A stretch of 64,000 bases of DNA from Sphingomonas sp. Root720 (GCF_001428605.1 NZ_LMID01000011.1:882704-946703), one strand, 5' to 3'; positions 43,692-52,872 are shown, numbered from the stretch's first letter. Notes: generated by a model not told the origin, from the sequence alone. Program-made: numbers and translations.

Positions 43692-43705
43692 TCCCGTCCG
43701 GCCCC
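43672..43705. terminator. Hairpin at the end of the aconitase-like operon
   Basis: GGGGACCGGACGGG and CCCGTCCGGCCCC pair with one bulged base and a 7-base loop, overlapping the stop region of the DUF1330 gene. No T-run follows, and it also lies before the stop of the convergent SDR. Confidence 0.45.
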
Positions 43706-43713
43706 GGCACCCG

Positions 43714-44466
43714 TCACTGGGCGGTATAGCCGCCGTCGACGGGCAGGATCGCACCGCTGATGAAGCGGGCGTCGTCGCTGGCCAGGAAGGCGGTCGCGGC
43801 CGCGATGTCCTCCGCGGTCGGCGTGCCCGGCATCGGGTTCATCGAGGTCAGGTAATCGACGAAGCCGTCGGGATCGTCCGCGACCTGGCGCATCCGCTCG
43901 TTCATCTCGGTCATCACGCCGGTCGGTGCGACCGCGTTCACCCGGATGCCGAGCTTGGCATATTCCAGCGCGCCTTCGCGGGTCAGGTTCGACACGCCCG
44001 CCTTCGCCGCCGAATAGGGCGGCAGGTTGGCGCAGGCGACGATGCCCGCCACCGAAGAGATGTTCACCACATTGCCGCTGCCCTGCTTCACGAACTGGGC
44101 GAGCGCATATTTCATGCCGTAGAAGACGCCGCTGAGGTTGATGTCGAGCACGCGGCGCCAATTCTCCATCGTGCAGGCGTGGATCGGCGCCTGTGCGGAC
44201 TCGATCCCGGCATTGTTCACCATGATGTCGAGCCGGCCGTGGGTTTCGACCGCGAAGGCGATGGCCGCCTCCACCGATGCGGCATCGGACACGTCGGTCC
44301 GGACGAAATGGCCGCCGACCGCCGCCGCCGTGGCCTTGCCCGCCGTCTCGTCGATGTCGGCGACGATCGCTTTCGCACCCTCGGCGACGAAGCGTTCGAC
44401 GATGGCGCGTCCGAAGCCGGCCCCGCCGCCGGTAACGAGTGTGATCTTGTCCTTGAGGTTCTTCAC
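43714..44466 (-). CDS. Short-chain dehydrogenase/reductase
   Basis: A 250-residue classical SDR: LVTGGGAGFGRAIVERFVAEGAKAIVADID, MVNNAGIES, NISSVAG, catalytic YSAAK, and a C-terminal SGAILPVDGGYTAQ. The DID segment after the first strand indicates NAD(H). GTG start at 44466 with AGGAGA five bases upstream. Single gene, divergent from the GST pair. Substrate unknown. Confidence 0.84.
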   Translation of the reverse strand: MKNLKDKITLVTGGGAGFGRAIVERFVAEGAKAIVADIDETAGKATAAAVGGHFVRTDVSDAASVEAAIAFAVETHGRLDIMVNNAGIESAQAPIHACTMENWRRVLDINLSGVFYGMKYALAQFVKQGSGNVVNISSVAGIVACANLPPYSAAKAGVSNLTREGALEYAKLGIRVNAVAPTGVMTEMNERMRQVADDPDGFVDYLTSMNPMPGTPTAEDIAAATAFLASDDARFISGAILPVDGGYTAQ

Positions 44467-44656
44467 CTGTCTCTCCTGCACTGCGGCCCTGGCCGTCTGG
44501 ATCGTTGCGCAGGTTATGGCAGGCTCGGCCCGGCGGCAGCGCCGGCCCGTTGGCGATATCGATCGTCTGTTGTTCAATCGGTACAATCGCCGCCCGCCCG
44601 GTGGCGCGGCGCCGCGCAGGTGGGCAGACTGCGCCCGCCGATGGGAGAGGAGCGAG

Positions 44657-45433
44657 ATGAAATATCTGAGCGTTGACGAGGCGCGCGCCATGCCGGGATT
44701 GCGGCTGGTGCTGTCCGCCCATGTGCCGGGGCCCTGGGGCGAGGCCGCCAAGGCGATCTTCAAGGCGCGGGGCGTACCCTATCATCCGGTCGAGCAGAAG
44801 ATACTTGAACCCAATGACGATCTCGTCGCCTGGACGGGCTCGCGCAATGCGCCGACCGCGATGCGCGACGAGGATCCGCCGGTCAGCAACTGGCTCGACC
44901 TGCTGATGCTCGCCGAGCGGATCGGGACCGGACCATCCTTATTGCCGGATGCCTCGATCGATCGCGCGCTGTCGATCGGCATCTCGGCCGAGATCTGCGC
45001 CCCGCAAGGCTTCGGCTGGGCGCGGCGCCTGTTGATGTTCCGCGACAATTTCGGACCAGGCGACGTGGCGCCCGATGCGCCGCCGCACGTCCTGCACATG
45101 TGTCGCCAATATGGCTATACGGCTGCCGCCGCCGGGGAGGCTGTCGACCGGATCGTCGCGATCCTCGGCATGCTCGCCGGAAGGCTCCACACCCAGCGTG
45201 CCGCCGGATCGGATTATCTGGTCGGCGACCGGGTGGGCGGCTGCGACCTGCACTGGGCCTGCTTCTCGAACATGATCGCGCCGCTGCCGATCGCCGACGC
45301 GCCGATGCCGGAGGCGCTCCACAGCCGCTATGCCGACGCCGGCCCCGAAATCGCCGCCGCGCTCGACCCGATCCTGATCGAGCATCGCGACAGGATCTAC
45401 CGCCGTCATATCGGCCTCCCGCTGGACTTCTGA
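44657..45433 (+). CDS. Glutathione S-transferase-like protein
   Basis: A 258-residue protein with a thioredoxin-like N-terminal part (LRLVLSAHVPGPWGEAAKAIFKARGVPYHPVEQK) and an all-helical C-terminal part with VGGCDLHWACFSNM, the usual N-capping Asp region. It departs from canonical GSTs in the substrate half. It lies 3 bp upstream of a nu-class GST gene, so they form an operon and may act together in glutathione-dependent ether cleavage, isomerisation or detoxification. Confidence 0.72.
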   Translation: MKYLSVDEARAMPGLRLVLSAHVPGPWGEAAKAIFKARGVPYHPVEQKILEPNDDLVAWTGSRNAPTAMRDEDPPVSNWLDLLMLAERIGTGPSLLPDASIDRALSIGISAEICAPQGFGWARRLLMFRDNFGPGDVAPDAPPHVLHMCRQYGYTAAAAGEAVDRIVAILGMLAGRLHTQRAAGSDYLVGDRVGGCDLHWACFSNMIAPLPIADAPMPEALHSRYADAGPEIAAALDPILIEHRDRIYRRHIGLPLDF

Positions 45434-45436
45434 GCC

Positions 45437-46144
45437 ATGATCGATCTCTATTATTTCCCGACGCCCAACACCTGGAAGGTCGCCATCCTCCTCGAGGAAC
45501 TGGAGCTGCCCTATCGGATCCACCGGATCGACATCACCAAGGGCGAGCAGTTCGCGCCCGATTTCCTGAAGGTGAGCCCCAACAACCGGGTGCCGGCGAT
45601 CGTCGACCATGATGTCGAAGGCGAGCCGCAATCGGTGTTCGAGTCCGGCGCGATCCTGATCTACCTTGCCGAGAAGACCGGGCGCTTCCTGGCGCCCTCG
45701 GGCCCGGATCGGGTCCGCGCCCTCGAATGGCTGATGTGGCAGATGGGCGGTCTCGGGCCGATGGCGGGGCAGGCGCATCATTTTCGCCGCTACGCCGCCG
45801 AAGGCAACGACTATGCGACCGACCGCTATGTCAAGGAATGCGCCCGTCTCTACGGCGTGCTCGATCGCAACCTCGCCGATCGCGAATGGGTTGCGGGGGC
45901 GGATTACGGCATCGCCGACATGGCCTGCTGGGGCTGGGCCTGGTTCCACCCGATGCACGGCCAGTCGCTCGACGATTTCCGGCACGTCGCGCGCTGGTTC
46001 CACGCGATGGGAGCGCGGCCGGCGGTCAAGCGGGCGCGGCTCGTGGGCATGGGCGAGGTCGCCGAAGACGTCCGTGCGCTGTACGAGGGCGCCTGGTACA
46101 AGGCCCCGGTCGACTTCCGCGCGGACCAGACCCAGGTTCGCTGA
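45437..46144 (+). CDS. Nu-class glutathione S-transferase (YfcG/YghU type, copy 1)
   Basis: A 235-residue GST with the nu-class signature: YYFPTPNTWKVAILLEELELPYRIHRIDITKGEQFAPDFLKVSPNNRVPAIVDHD, then FESGAILIYLAEKTG and WLMWQMGGLGPMAGQAHHFRRYA. The N-terminal TPNTWK corresponds to the Thr/Asn glutathione disulfide site of YfcG. A paralogue lies at 52081. Such enzymes reduce disulfides or remove glutathione from adducts; LigG of lignin-degrading sphingomonads is a relative in role. Confidence 0.85.
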   Translation: MIDLYYFPTPNTWKVAILLEELELPYRIHRIDITKGEQFAPDFLKVSPNNRVPAIVDHDVEGEPQSVFESGAILIYLAEKTGRFLAPSGPDRVRALEWLMWQMGGLGPMAGQAHHFRRYAAEGNDYATDRYVKECARLYGVLDRNLADREWVAGADYGIADMACWGWAWFHPMHGQSLDDFRHVARWFHAMGARPAVKRARLVGMGEVAEDVRALYEGAWYKAPVDFRADQTQVR

Positions 46145-46190
46145 ACCCAGGTCGCTCGGCAACGGCGATGGCGCGATGGGCGGGAGGAGC

Positions 46191-47123
46191 TCAGCCTCCC
46201 TCGCGCCGGAAGGCATCGACCATCTCGCGGATGCCGTCCTCCAGCCTGTAGCGCGGCGTATAGGCGATCTCGCGCCGCGCCCGGCCGCCGTCGACGAGCG
46301 GGATGGCCGGGATATAGGCCGGTACCGGATCGGTATGGACCGCGACGCCGGGGCAGAGCCGCCGGACGATCTCCAATATCTCGGTGTCGCTGTAATCATG
46401 TTCGGCCGGGACGTTGAAGATCGCATGTTCGGTCTTCGGCCCCAGCATCGCCTCGATCAGCAGGCCGGCCATGTCGCGGTTGTACATCGGCTGGTGAAGG
46501 CCGCTGGGCGACGCCATGATGCCGGTCGCGCGGCCGAGCGCGGCTTCGCGGATCGCGTTGTTGAAGACGCCGGTGCCCCCGGTCAGCCGGCCGAGGCCAT
46601 AGCTGAGCGCGGGGCGGATGCCGACCACGTCGAGGCCGAGATCGCGATAGCCGTCGGCGATAACCTCGCACCCCCATTTCGACGCGCCATAAGGCGAGCG
46701 CGAGACGGTGGCGTAGTCCTCGTCGACCGGGGTTCCGTCATAGCCGGAACCAACGCCCAACGCGACGACGCTGCTGGTCCACACGACGCGGCGGACGTCG
46801 AGCGCCAGCGCCGCGTCGAAGATGTTGGCGCTGCCCACCGCGTTGACCTTGAACGCGCCGGCGGGATCGAGCTTGGCCTGGTCGGTGATGAAGGCGGCGA
46901 GATGGAGGACATGGTCGACCGCGTTCTGCCGCATGACATGCAGCAGCTTGGGCAGGTCGGTGACATCGCCCGACACCACCGTCACGCGCTCCCCGAAATG
47001 GGCGATGTTCGCGATATTGGGCTTCAGATCATAGACCACGACGCGGTGGCCCTGCTCGACCAGGGCTTCGGCAGCGCACCAGCCGATGAGGCCGGTCCCG
47101 CCGGTGATGAGGATGCTTGCCAT
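46191..47123 (-). CDS. NAD-dependent epimerase/dehydratase (extended SDR)
   Basis: A 310-residue protein: ILITGGTGLIGWCAAEALVEQGHRVVVYDLKP, VLHLAAFITD, VWTSSVVALG, catalytic YGASK, and IRPALSYGLGR. Extended SDRs of this type act on sugar nucleotides, but also on 3-beta-hydroxysteroids and dihydroflavonols. In a catabolic operon behind TauD, aldolase and P450 genes, an alcohol dehydrogenase or ketoreductase role is at least as likely. It is the last gene of that minus-strand operon. Confidence 0.8.
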   Translation of the reverse strand: MASILITGGTGLIGWCAAEALVEQGHRVVVYDLKPNIANIAHFGERVTVVSGDVTDLPKLLHVMRQNAVDHVLHLAAFITDQAKLDPAGAFKVNAVGSANIFDAALALDVRRVVWTSSVVALGVGSGYDGTPVDEDYATVSRSPYGASKWGCEVIADGYRDLGLDVVGIRPALSYGLGRLTGGTGVFNNAIREAALGRATGIMASPSGLHQPMYNRDMAGLLIEAMLGPKTEHAIFNVPAEHDYSDTEILEIVRRLCPGVAVHTDPVPAYIPAIPLVDGGRARREIAYTPRYRLEDGIREMVDAFRREGG

Positions 47124-47143
47124 GATGGTCTCCGGTTCGGCGG

Positions 47144-48103
47144 TCAGACGGTGATGTAGTCGCTGCGGTCGATCGCGGCGTCGGCCTCGGTCCGGCCCAG
47201 GCCGTAATCCCCCTCGATCGTGGTGCGCAGCATCCACCGTTCCTCGTCGGGCGGGCAACCGGTGGCGCTGTGCAGCACCCGCCAATTGTCCCACAGCACC
47301 ATGTCGCCGAGCTGCCAGTCGTGAAGGTAGACCTCTTCGCTGCGGACGATATGGTCGGCGACCTCCGCCAGCAGCGCGTCGCCCTCGGCCGTCTCCATTC
47401 CCTGGATGCCGACGGCGAACCAGGGCGAGACGTTGAGCACCTTGCGGCCCGTCTCGCGCTGTTCGTAGACCATCGGGTGGATCACGCGCGGAAAGTCGTC
47501 GAGCCGGGCCTGGATGCTGGCGACGTCGGGGCTGATCCGCACCATCTTCGCGTCGGTGGTACGGCCGAAGCGCTGGTGGGCGGCGTCGAGGTCATATTTG
47601 TAGATGACGTTCAATCCCTCGATCCGCGCCTTGAGCGCATCGGGCAGCGTCCGATAGGCGCCGATCTTGTCGATGAAGCCCGTCTGTCCGAGCCTGCTGG
47701 GCAACACCAGCGGGCGCAGGATACCGCCGCGATTGATGCGGTCGACATAGATCAGGTCCGAATGCCAGGGCAGCCAGGTACCGCGCAGCTCGCCGTCGAC
47801 GTCGATCAGCCAGCCGGTCTCGGGCCGGTAGCGCACCGTCATCAGTTCGGGATGCGCGGCGCGCGTCTCGCGGGTCGGGTGCTGGACCAGGGTGCCGAAC
47901 ACGCGACTGAGTTCCAGATGGACGTCCTCGCCCTCCAATCCGTGAAAGACGAGAACCCCCTTGTCGGTCCATATCTCGCGCAGCGCCTCGCGGACCCGCG
48001 GGTCCGACAGGCGGGTGGGATCGAGGCCGGTGATCGCGGCGCCGAAGGGCAGGCCGTCGCGCAGCGCGCTGGTCTGGAACGGGGCTTCCATGTCGCTTGT
48101 CAT
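47144..48103 (-). CDS. TauD/TfdA-family alpha-ketoglutarate-dependent dioxygenase (copy 2)
   Basis: A 319-residue dioxygenase: the iron HxD in LPWHSDLIYVD, the distal His in NWRVLHSATG, and the ketoglutarate Arg in ERWMLRTTIEG. It is only distantly related to the copy at 30340. ATG at 48103 has AAGGA five bases upstream and overlaps the aldolase stop by 4 bp. Likely hydroxylates or cleaves an ether or ester-like C-O bond in the pathway. Confidence 0.85.
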   Translation of the reverse strand: MTSDMEAPFQTSALRDGLPFGAAITGLDPTRLSDPRVREALREIWTDKGVLVFHGLEGEDVHLELSRVFGTLVQHPTRETRAAHPELMTVRYRPETGWLIDVDGELRGTWLPWHSDLIYVDRINRGGILRPLVLPSRLGQTGFIDKIGAYRTLPDALKARIEGLNVIYKYDLDAAHQRFGRTTDAKMVRISPDVASIQARLDDFPRVIHPMVYEQRETGRKVLNVSPWFAVGIQGMETAEGDALLAEVADHIVRSEEVYLHDWQLGDMVLWDNWRVLHSATGCPPDEERWMLRTTIEGDYGLGRTEADAAIDRSDYITV

Positions 48104-48897
48104 CCTCGTCCTTCGGCGGCGTGGCGGGGAGCGTCACCGGCCGCGCGATGATCGGCGACCAGGCGGCCGACCGTCCGGCGCAGCAGCATCAGTTCCATTT
48201 CGACGATCAGCATGTCGGCATCGTCATAGGTGAAGCCCGCCGGCGCGAGCATGTGCTTGCCCGCGGCCCGGGTGGCGGCCAGCGCGCGTTCCCACGCCGC
48301 ATCCATCAGATGGCCCTGGGTCGAGAAATCGATCGCCATGTCGGCGGACAGGTCGCCGGGACCGAACATCACCAGGTCGATCCCGTCCACGGCCAGGATC
48401 TCCTCGACATTCTCGATCGCCTGGCGCGATTCGAGGATCGGGATGACCATGACATTGTCGTCGGACGCATGGACATGTTCGGGCCAACCCTCGAGCGTGT
48501 AGCGGCCGGCGCGGCAGGCGGGGCACATGCCGCGCCGGCCGCGCGGGGCGTAGCGGCTCGCCGCGACCGCCGCGCGCGCCTGTTCCGCGGTATCGATGTG
48601 CGGCACCATCACGCCGTCCGCACCGGCGTCGAGGGTCGCCTGGATCAGCGTGGGCGCGTTTTCGAGGATGCGCACGAAAGCGATCATATCGCCGGCCCGC
48701 GCGGCGCGGACATGCTGCTCGACCTCGATCCGGCCCAACCGGCCATGCTCGCCGTCGAGCATCACGAAATCGAAGCCGGCATCGGCCATGATGTCGGTCG
48801 AGGCCGGATCGAGCGACGATATGAAGATTCCGAAGGGCTGCCGCCCGTCCGCGACCATCGCGGACAATCGGCTGCGGGCTTCGAGCAGCTTTGCCAT
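48100..48897 (-). CDS. HpcH/HpaI-family aldolase
   Basis: A 265-residue class II pyruvate aldolase-like enzyme: FGIFISSLDPASTDIMADAGFDFVMLDGEHGRLG, the catalytic Arg region AFVRILEN, DGVMVPHIDTAEQA, VIPILESRQAIENVEEILAVDGIDLVMFGPGDLSADM (Glu and Asp metal ligands). HpaI enzymes split 4-hydroxy-2-oxo acids to pyruvate plus an aldehyde, the usual end step after extradiol cleavage. The start at 48897 has GGGAGGAA upstream. Second gene of the P450/aldolase/TauD/epimerase operon. Confidence 0.86.
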   Translation of the reverse strand: MAKLLEARSRLSAMVADGRQPFGIFISSLDPASTDIMADAGFDFVMLDGEHGRLGRIEVEQHVRAARAGDMIAFVRILENAPTLIQATLDAGADGVMVPHIDTAEQARAAVAASRYAPRGRRGMCPACRAGRYTLEGWPEHVHASDDNVMVIPILESRQAIENVEEILAVDGIDLVMFGPGDLSADMAIDFSTQGHLMDAAWERALAATRAAGKHMLAPAGFTYDDADMLIVEMELMLLRRTVGRLVADHRAAGDAPRHAAEGRG

Positions 48898-48919
48898 CTC
48901 GTTCCTCCCTGCTGTTGGT

Positions 48920-50182
48920 TCAGGCCGCCATGCGCGGCTTTGCGGTGAAACGGACCGGCAGGCTCTTGAGCACGGTGTGCTTGTTCGAGACGAGCCACTC
49001 GCAAGGTCCGGCGACTTCCATGTCGGGCACATGATCGAGCAGCGCGGTGATCATGAGCTGCATTTCCATGCGGGCGAGATGCCGGCCGATGCAGCTATGC
49101 TCGCCCACGCCGAAGCCGAGATGCGGGTTCGGCTTGCGGCCGACGTCGAAGCGATAGGGATCTTCGAACACGGTCTCGTCGCGGTTGGCCGACACGAGCC
49201 AGGCCACCACCCAGTCTCCCTCGCGGATCGTCCTGCCGCCGATTTCGACGTCGCGGGTGGCGATGCGGAATTTGTGCATGGCCGGGTTCACCCAGCGCAC
49301 GATTTCGTCGATCGCGAGGTTCATCAACTCGGGCTGGTCGCGCAGGCGTGCCATCTCGCTCGGGGTGTTGAGCAATTCGAGCATGCCGATCGAAACGGTG
49401 TCGCGCGTCGTTTCCAGCCCAGCGGCGACGATCGAGAAACACCACCAGCCGACGTCGCGCTCGCTCAGCTTCTCGCCGTCGATCTCCAGATTGCCGATCA
49501 CGCTGGTGAAGTCGTCGGTCGGCGCGCCGCGCCGGCGCATCGCCAGCTCGAACATATAGTCGAACAGCGCGCGCATGTTGGTCTGCTGCGTCTTCAGCGG
49601 ATCGCCGTCGATCTGGTAGAAGGGGTCCTGCGCGCCGAGGAAGGCGGCGCAATGATAGCGGATGCGTTCCTGGTCGCGCTCGGGAACGCCCATCATCTCG
49701 CAGACGATCCGGGTCGGCAGCTGGGCGGCGACATCGTCGACCAGATCGCATTCGCCGCGCGGCAGGATCTCGTCGATGATGCGGTCGACGCATCGCTGGA
49801 CGCGCCCCAGCATCGGGGCGAGCGTCGGCGCCGAGAAGAATTTGTTGAAGGGCCGCCGCAGGGTCATGTGGCGGGGCGGGTCGGTGTGGGTGGGGATGAA
49901 GCCATAGCCGCCGGCGATCCTTTCCGCTTCGTCGGGCTCCCGCGCGGATAGCGGCATCAGGCCGCCGAGACGGGAACTGAAGCTGTGCGGATCCTTCAGG
50001 ATCGCGACGCAATCGGCATGGCGGCTGACCGACCAGAAGGGGCGGGCGGCGGTGCCGTCGGTCCAGCGCACCGGTTCCTCGGTGCGCAGGCGCCTGAACA
50101 GTTCGTGATGCCCGCCCCCCGCGAAGAAGGCGGGATCGGTCAGCTGCCGGTCTATCTCGTTCGGCAAGGTGTCGCTGGTCAT
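48920..50182 (-). CDS. Cytochrome P450 (copy 2)
   Basis: A 420-residue bacterial P450: TDPPRHMTLRRPFNKFFSAP, oxygen-binding helix VAAGLETTRDT, ExxR in DEIVRWV, and the heme loop FGVGEHSCIGRHLARMEMQ. The C-terminal NKHTVLKSLPVRF resembles CYP families that act on terpenoids and sterols (CYP124/125-like groups). First gene of an operon with the aldolase, TauD and epimerase genes. Divergent from the Ddn-like gene, with a weak CCAAAG element between. Confidence 0.87.
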   Translation of the reverse strand: MTSDTLPNEIDRQLTDPAFFAGGGHHELFRRLRTEEPVRWTDGTAARPFWSVSRHADCVAILKDPHSFSSRLGGLMPLSAREPDEAERIAGGYGFIPTHTDPPRHMTLRRPFNKFFSAPTLAPMLGRVQRCVDRIIDEILPRGECDLVDDVAAQLPTRIVCEMMGVPERDQERIRYHCAAFLGAQDPFYQIDGDPLKTQQTNMRALFDYMFELAMRRRGAPTDDFTSVIGNLEIDGEKLSERDVGWWCFSIVAAGLETTRDTVSIGMLELLNTPSEMARLRDQPELMNLAIDEIVRWVNPAMHKFRIATRDVEIGGRTIREGDWVVAWLVSANRDETVFEDPYRFDVGRKPNPHLGFGVGEHSCIGRHLARMEMQLMITALLDHVPDMEVAGPCEWLVSNKHTVLKSLPVRFTAKPRMAA

Positions 50183-50367
50183 GTCGATCTTCCCATGGGG
50201 CGTTCGGCCATTGGGTATCGCATCCGCGGCGAATGCGGCCGGTGCGCCTTTTAAGGGAAGTGGCGACTTCTTTGGGCGTTGGAGCAAAAGGCCGTCGTCG
50301 GATGGCGGCGGCCCATGCGGCCATGATAGCGCTCGCGGCCTATTCACGGGACAAGGGAGCGAGCGGA

Positions 50368-50856
50368 ATGTTGGCCAGCGTGATCCGGACCAGGCCCGGG
50401 AAGCAGTTCGTGCAGTTCATGCGTGGCGATACCGGCAAGAAGATCGACAAGTTCCTGGTCCGGACGACGGGCTTCTCGCTGCTGATGAAGACCTTCTCGG
50501 CGATGGTCGGTTTTCCGCCGATGCCGGTGCTGATGATCTACACGATCGGACGGAAGTCGGGCGTCGAGCGGTCGACGGTGATGCCCTATGTCGAGATGGA
50601 CGGGTTGATCTACCTGATCGGATCGAACGGGGCGAAGACCAACGATCCGTTCTGGATGGAGAATCTGCGCGCCAATCCGCGCGCGAAGATCATCGTCGAC
50701 CGCAGGACCAGCCTGCGCCGGGCCCGCTTCCTCGACTTCGATTCCGATGAGCGGGCGAAGCTCTGGGCTTTCGCCGAGACCAAGACGCCGCAATATGCGA
50801 CCTACCAGAACAGCACGACACGGCCGATTCCCGTCGTCGCGCTCGAACCGGCCTGA
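50368..50856 (+). CDS. Deazaflavin-dependent oxidoreductase of the Ddn (nitroreductase) family
   Basis: A 162-residue split beta-barrel protein. MIYTIGRKSGVERSTVMPYVEMDGLIYLIGSNGAKTNDPFWMENLRANPRAKIIVDRR is the signature of the Ddn family, first known as the F420-dependent nitroreductase that activates PA-824 in Mycobacterium. Family members use F420H2 to reduce enones, quinones or nitro compounds. Its occurrence in the same window as an fbiC gene supports deazaflavin use in this organism. ATG at 50368 has GGGAGCGAGCGGA upstream. It is convergent with an LLM-class gene 9 bp away. Confidence 0.85.
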   Translation: MLASVIRTRPGKQFVQFMRGDTGKKIDKFLVRTTGFSLLMKTFSAMVGFPPMPVLMIYTIGRKSGVERSTVMPYVEMDGLIYLIGSNGAKTNDPFWMENLRANPRAKIIVDRRTSLRRARFLDFDSDERAKLWAFAETKTPQYATYQNSTTRPIPVVALEPA

Positions 50857-50865
50857 GCGCGACGC

Positions 50866-51903
50866 TCAGCGGAAGGCGGGCATCACCTCCCGCCCGAACA
50901 ATTCGATCTGCGCGCGCAGCCGCGCATAATCCTGTCCATGCGCGCCGCGTCCGAAGTCGACGATCAGATAGTCGCAATCGGTCGCGGCAACGCAGGATCG
51001 CAGCGCCGCGATGCAGTCCTCCGGCGTGCCGCCGACGATCTGGTCGGGCGGCAGATCCGACAGGCGCAGGCGCTTGCCCGAGCCGAGCTTGGCAACGAAG
51101 GCTTCGTCGAACGGAACACCGAGGCGGACATAATCGCGATAGACGTCCAGGATCGGCGGCAGCCACTCGTCCTCGACCTGCCGCCGGGTCGGTGCGATGC
51201 CGATCTTGCGGTTGAGCGCGACCGCGCCCGGGCGGCTGGCGATGCGGCTGTCCGCGCGGAACCTGGCGATCTTCGGGCCCAGCGACGCCGCGCTTTCGAT
51301 ATTGTCGGTCAGCCAGCCGTCGCCCAGGCGCGCGGCGCGCGCGATCGCGCCGTCGACCTGCGCACCGATCCATATCGGCGGCGACGGCTTCTGCACCGGT
51401 TTGGGGCTGACGTCCGCGCCGTTCACCGTGAAATGCTTCCCATCGAAGCGGACCGGCTCGTCGCTCCACGCCTGGCGCAGGATCGCGATCGCCTCCTCGA
51501 ACCGGCCGACGCGCTTCTTGTAGTCGAGGCCGATCTGCTCGAATTCATAAGGGCGATAGCCGATCGCCGCGCCGAGGATGATCCGACCGTTCGATATCTC
51601 GTCGACCATCGCCACCTGCTCGGCGATATCGAGCGGGTCGTGCAGCGGCAGGATGCAGATGTTGGTGCACAGCCGCAGCGTCGAGGTGCGCGCCGCCAGA
51701 GCCGCCAGCGCGACCATCGGCTGCGGGGAGTCGATACGCTCGGGGGTGAAGCGGTGATGACCGACGGTGCCGAGGTCGAAACCGAGATCCTCGGCGAGCG
51801 CGGCGAGCTCATAGGTGCGCTCCCATCGGATCTTCCATCCGCCATGGGGTTCGGTGGCGCGCGGAAAACCGGTGAGGGTGGGGATGGAAAGGCCGAATTT
51901 CAC
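50866..51903 (-). CDS. LLM-class (luciferase-like) oxidoreductase, possibly F420-dependent
   Basis: A 345-residue TIM barrel: KFGLSIPTLTGFPRATEP, LAEDLGFDLGTVGHHRFTPERIDSPQPMVALAALAARTSTLRLCTNICILPLHDPLDIAEQVAMVDEISNGRIILGAAIGYRPYEF, and GGTPEDCIAALRSC. The HHRF segment and overall pattern occur in both FMN- and F420-using members, so the cofactor is not settled. GTG start at 51903 with AGGAGA upstream. It is beside the Ddn-like gene (convergent) and divergent from a GST gene. Confidence 0.78.
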   Translation of the reverse strand: MKFGLSIPTLTGFPRATEPHGGWKIRWERTYELAALAEDLGFDLGTVGHHRFTPERIDSPQPMVALAALAARTSTLRLCTNICILPLHDPLDIAEQVAMVDEISNGRIILGAAIGYRPYEFEQIGLDYKKRVGRFEEAIAILRQAWSDEPVRFDGKHFTVNGADVSPKPVQKPSPPIWIGAQVDGAIARAARLGDGWLTDNIESAASLGPKIARFRADSRIASRPGAVALNRKIGIAPTRRQVEDEWLPPILDVYRDYVRLGVPFDEAFVAKLGSGKRLRLSDLPPDQIVGGTPEDCIAALRSCVAATDCDYLIVDFGRGAHGQDYARLRAQIELFGREVMPAFR

Positions 51904-52080
51904 CGTCTGTCTCCTGCGCCATGATCGGTCGGCCATGGCTTAGCGGGCGCGGCCGGGTCCCATCACCGCCAATGGCTTAGGTTTCCGCGACAAGCCTTTG
52001 CCATTCCGCCGCCTGCCCTTGCCGCGCGGGCGCCGGCTGTGCGCATGCTCCACCACCACAGCCGGAACATGGAGGCGAGG

Positions 52081-52791
52081 ATGATCGAGCTGTTCTATTG
52101 GACGTCGGCGAACGCGCAGAAGATCCTGATCTTCCTGGAAGAGGTCGGCGGCATGTTCACGCTCACGCCGCTGAATGTCGGCAGGGGCGAGCAATATCTG
52201 CCGGACTTCGTCCGCATCTCGCCGAACAGCCGCATTCCGGCAATCGTCGACCATGCGCCGGCCTTTTCCGACGAGCCGCTGGCGATCTTCGAATCGGGCG
52301 CGATCCTGATCTACCTCGCCGAGAAGTTCGGCGCGCATCTGTCGGCCGATCCGGTGCGACGGATGGAGACGCTGCAATGGCTGTTCTGGCAGGTCGGCGG
52401 CCTCGGCCCGATGGGCGGCCAGATCGTCCACTTCCGCAATTACGCGCCCGAGCCGATCGACTATGCGCTCAAGCGCTACGGGGCCGAGAACGAGCGGCTG
52501 CTCGCGGTGCTCGATCGTCGCCTGCAGGGCCGTGACTATATCGCCGGTGCCTATTCGATCGCCGATATGGCCTGCTTCCCGTGGATCTTCGCCCATGCCC
52601 GCCGCGACCAGATCGACCTGGACGCCTTGCCCGACCTCAAGCGCTGGTTCCTGTCGATCCGCGAACGCCCGGCGGTCGAGCGCGCCTATGCGACGATGGC
52701 GGACTTCACCGGCGGCCCCGTCGTCAAGAACCACGCGATGATGGACGACGAAGCGCGCCGCATCCTGTTCGGTGCGCATGCCGTCAAATGA
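52081..52791 (+). CDS. Nu-class glutathione S-transferase (copy 2)
   Basis: A 236-residue paralogue of the GST at 45437: FYWTSANAQKILIFLEEVGGMFTLTPLNVGRGEQYLPDFVRISPNSRIPAIVDH, FESGAILIYLAEKFG and WLFWQVGGLGPMGGQIVHFRNYAPE. The N-terminal TSANAQK differs from TPNTWK of the first copy, so the glutathione site may differ. Divergent from the LLM-class gene; a copy of ATGGCTTAG occurs twice (51935 and 51972) in the shared upstream region. Confidence 0.84.
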   Translation: MIELFYWTSANAQKILIFLEEVGGMFTLTPLNVGRGEQYLPDFVRISPNSRIPAIVDHAPAFSDEPLAIFESGAILIYLAEKFGAHLSADPVRRMETLQWLFWQVGGLGPMGGQIVHFRNYAPEPIDYALKRYGAENERLLAVLDRRLQGRDYIAGAYSIADMACFPWIFAHARRDQIDLDALPDLKRWFLSIRERPAVERAYATMADFTGGPVVKNHAMMDDEARRILFGAHAVK

Positions 52792-52853
52792 CTATGTGAA
52801 CGCACCGGGACGATACGGCCCCGCCGGCGGATCGCTTCGGACGGAATTTCAGC

Positions 52854-52872
52854 GAAAATCCCGCGGATTTTC
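52854..52872. repeat. Perfect inverted repeat GAAAATCC-CGC-GGATTTTC
   Basis: An 8 bp perfect stem with a 3-base spacer, 63 bp after the GST stop and about 200 bp before the TonB receptor start. It could be a terminator for the GST gene (the right arm ends GGATTTTC) or an operator of the receptor gene. The rest of 52792-53070 holds no gene. Confidence 0.5.

Noticed and set aside
51935-51980. Direct repeat ATGGCTTAG (51935 and 51972) in the LLM/GST divergent region
   Set aside because: Only two 9-base copies with a 37 bp period that fits no whole number of turns well. Could be chance, so mentioned only with the GST gene.
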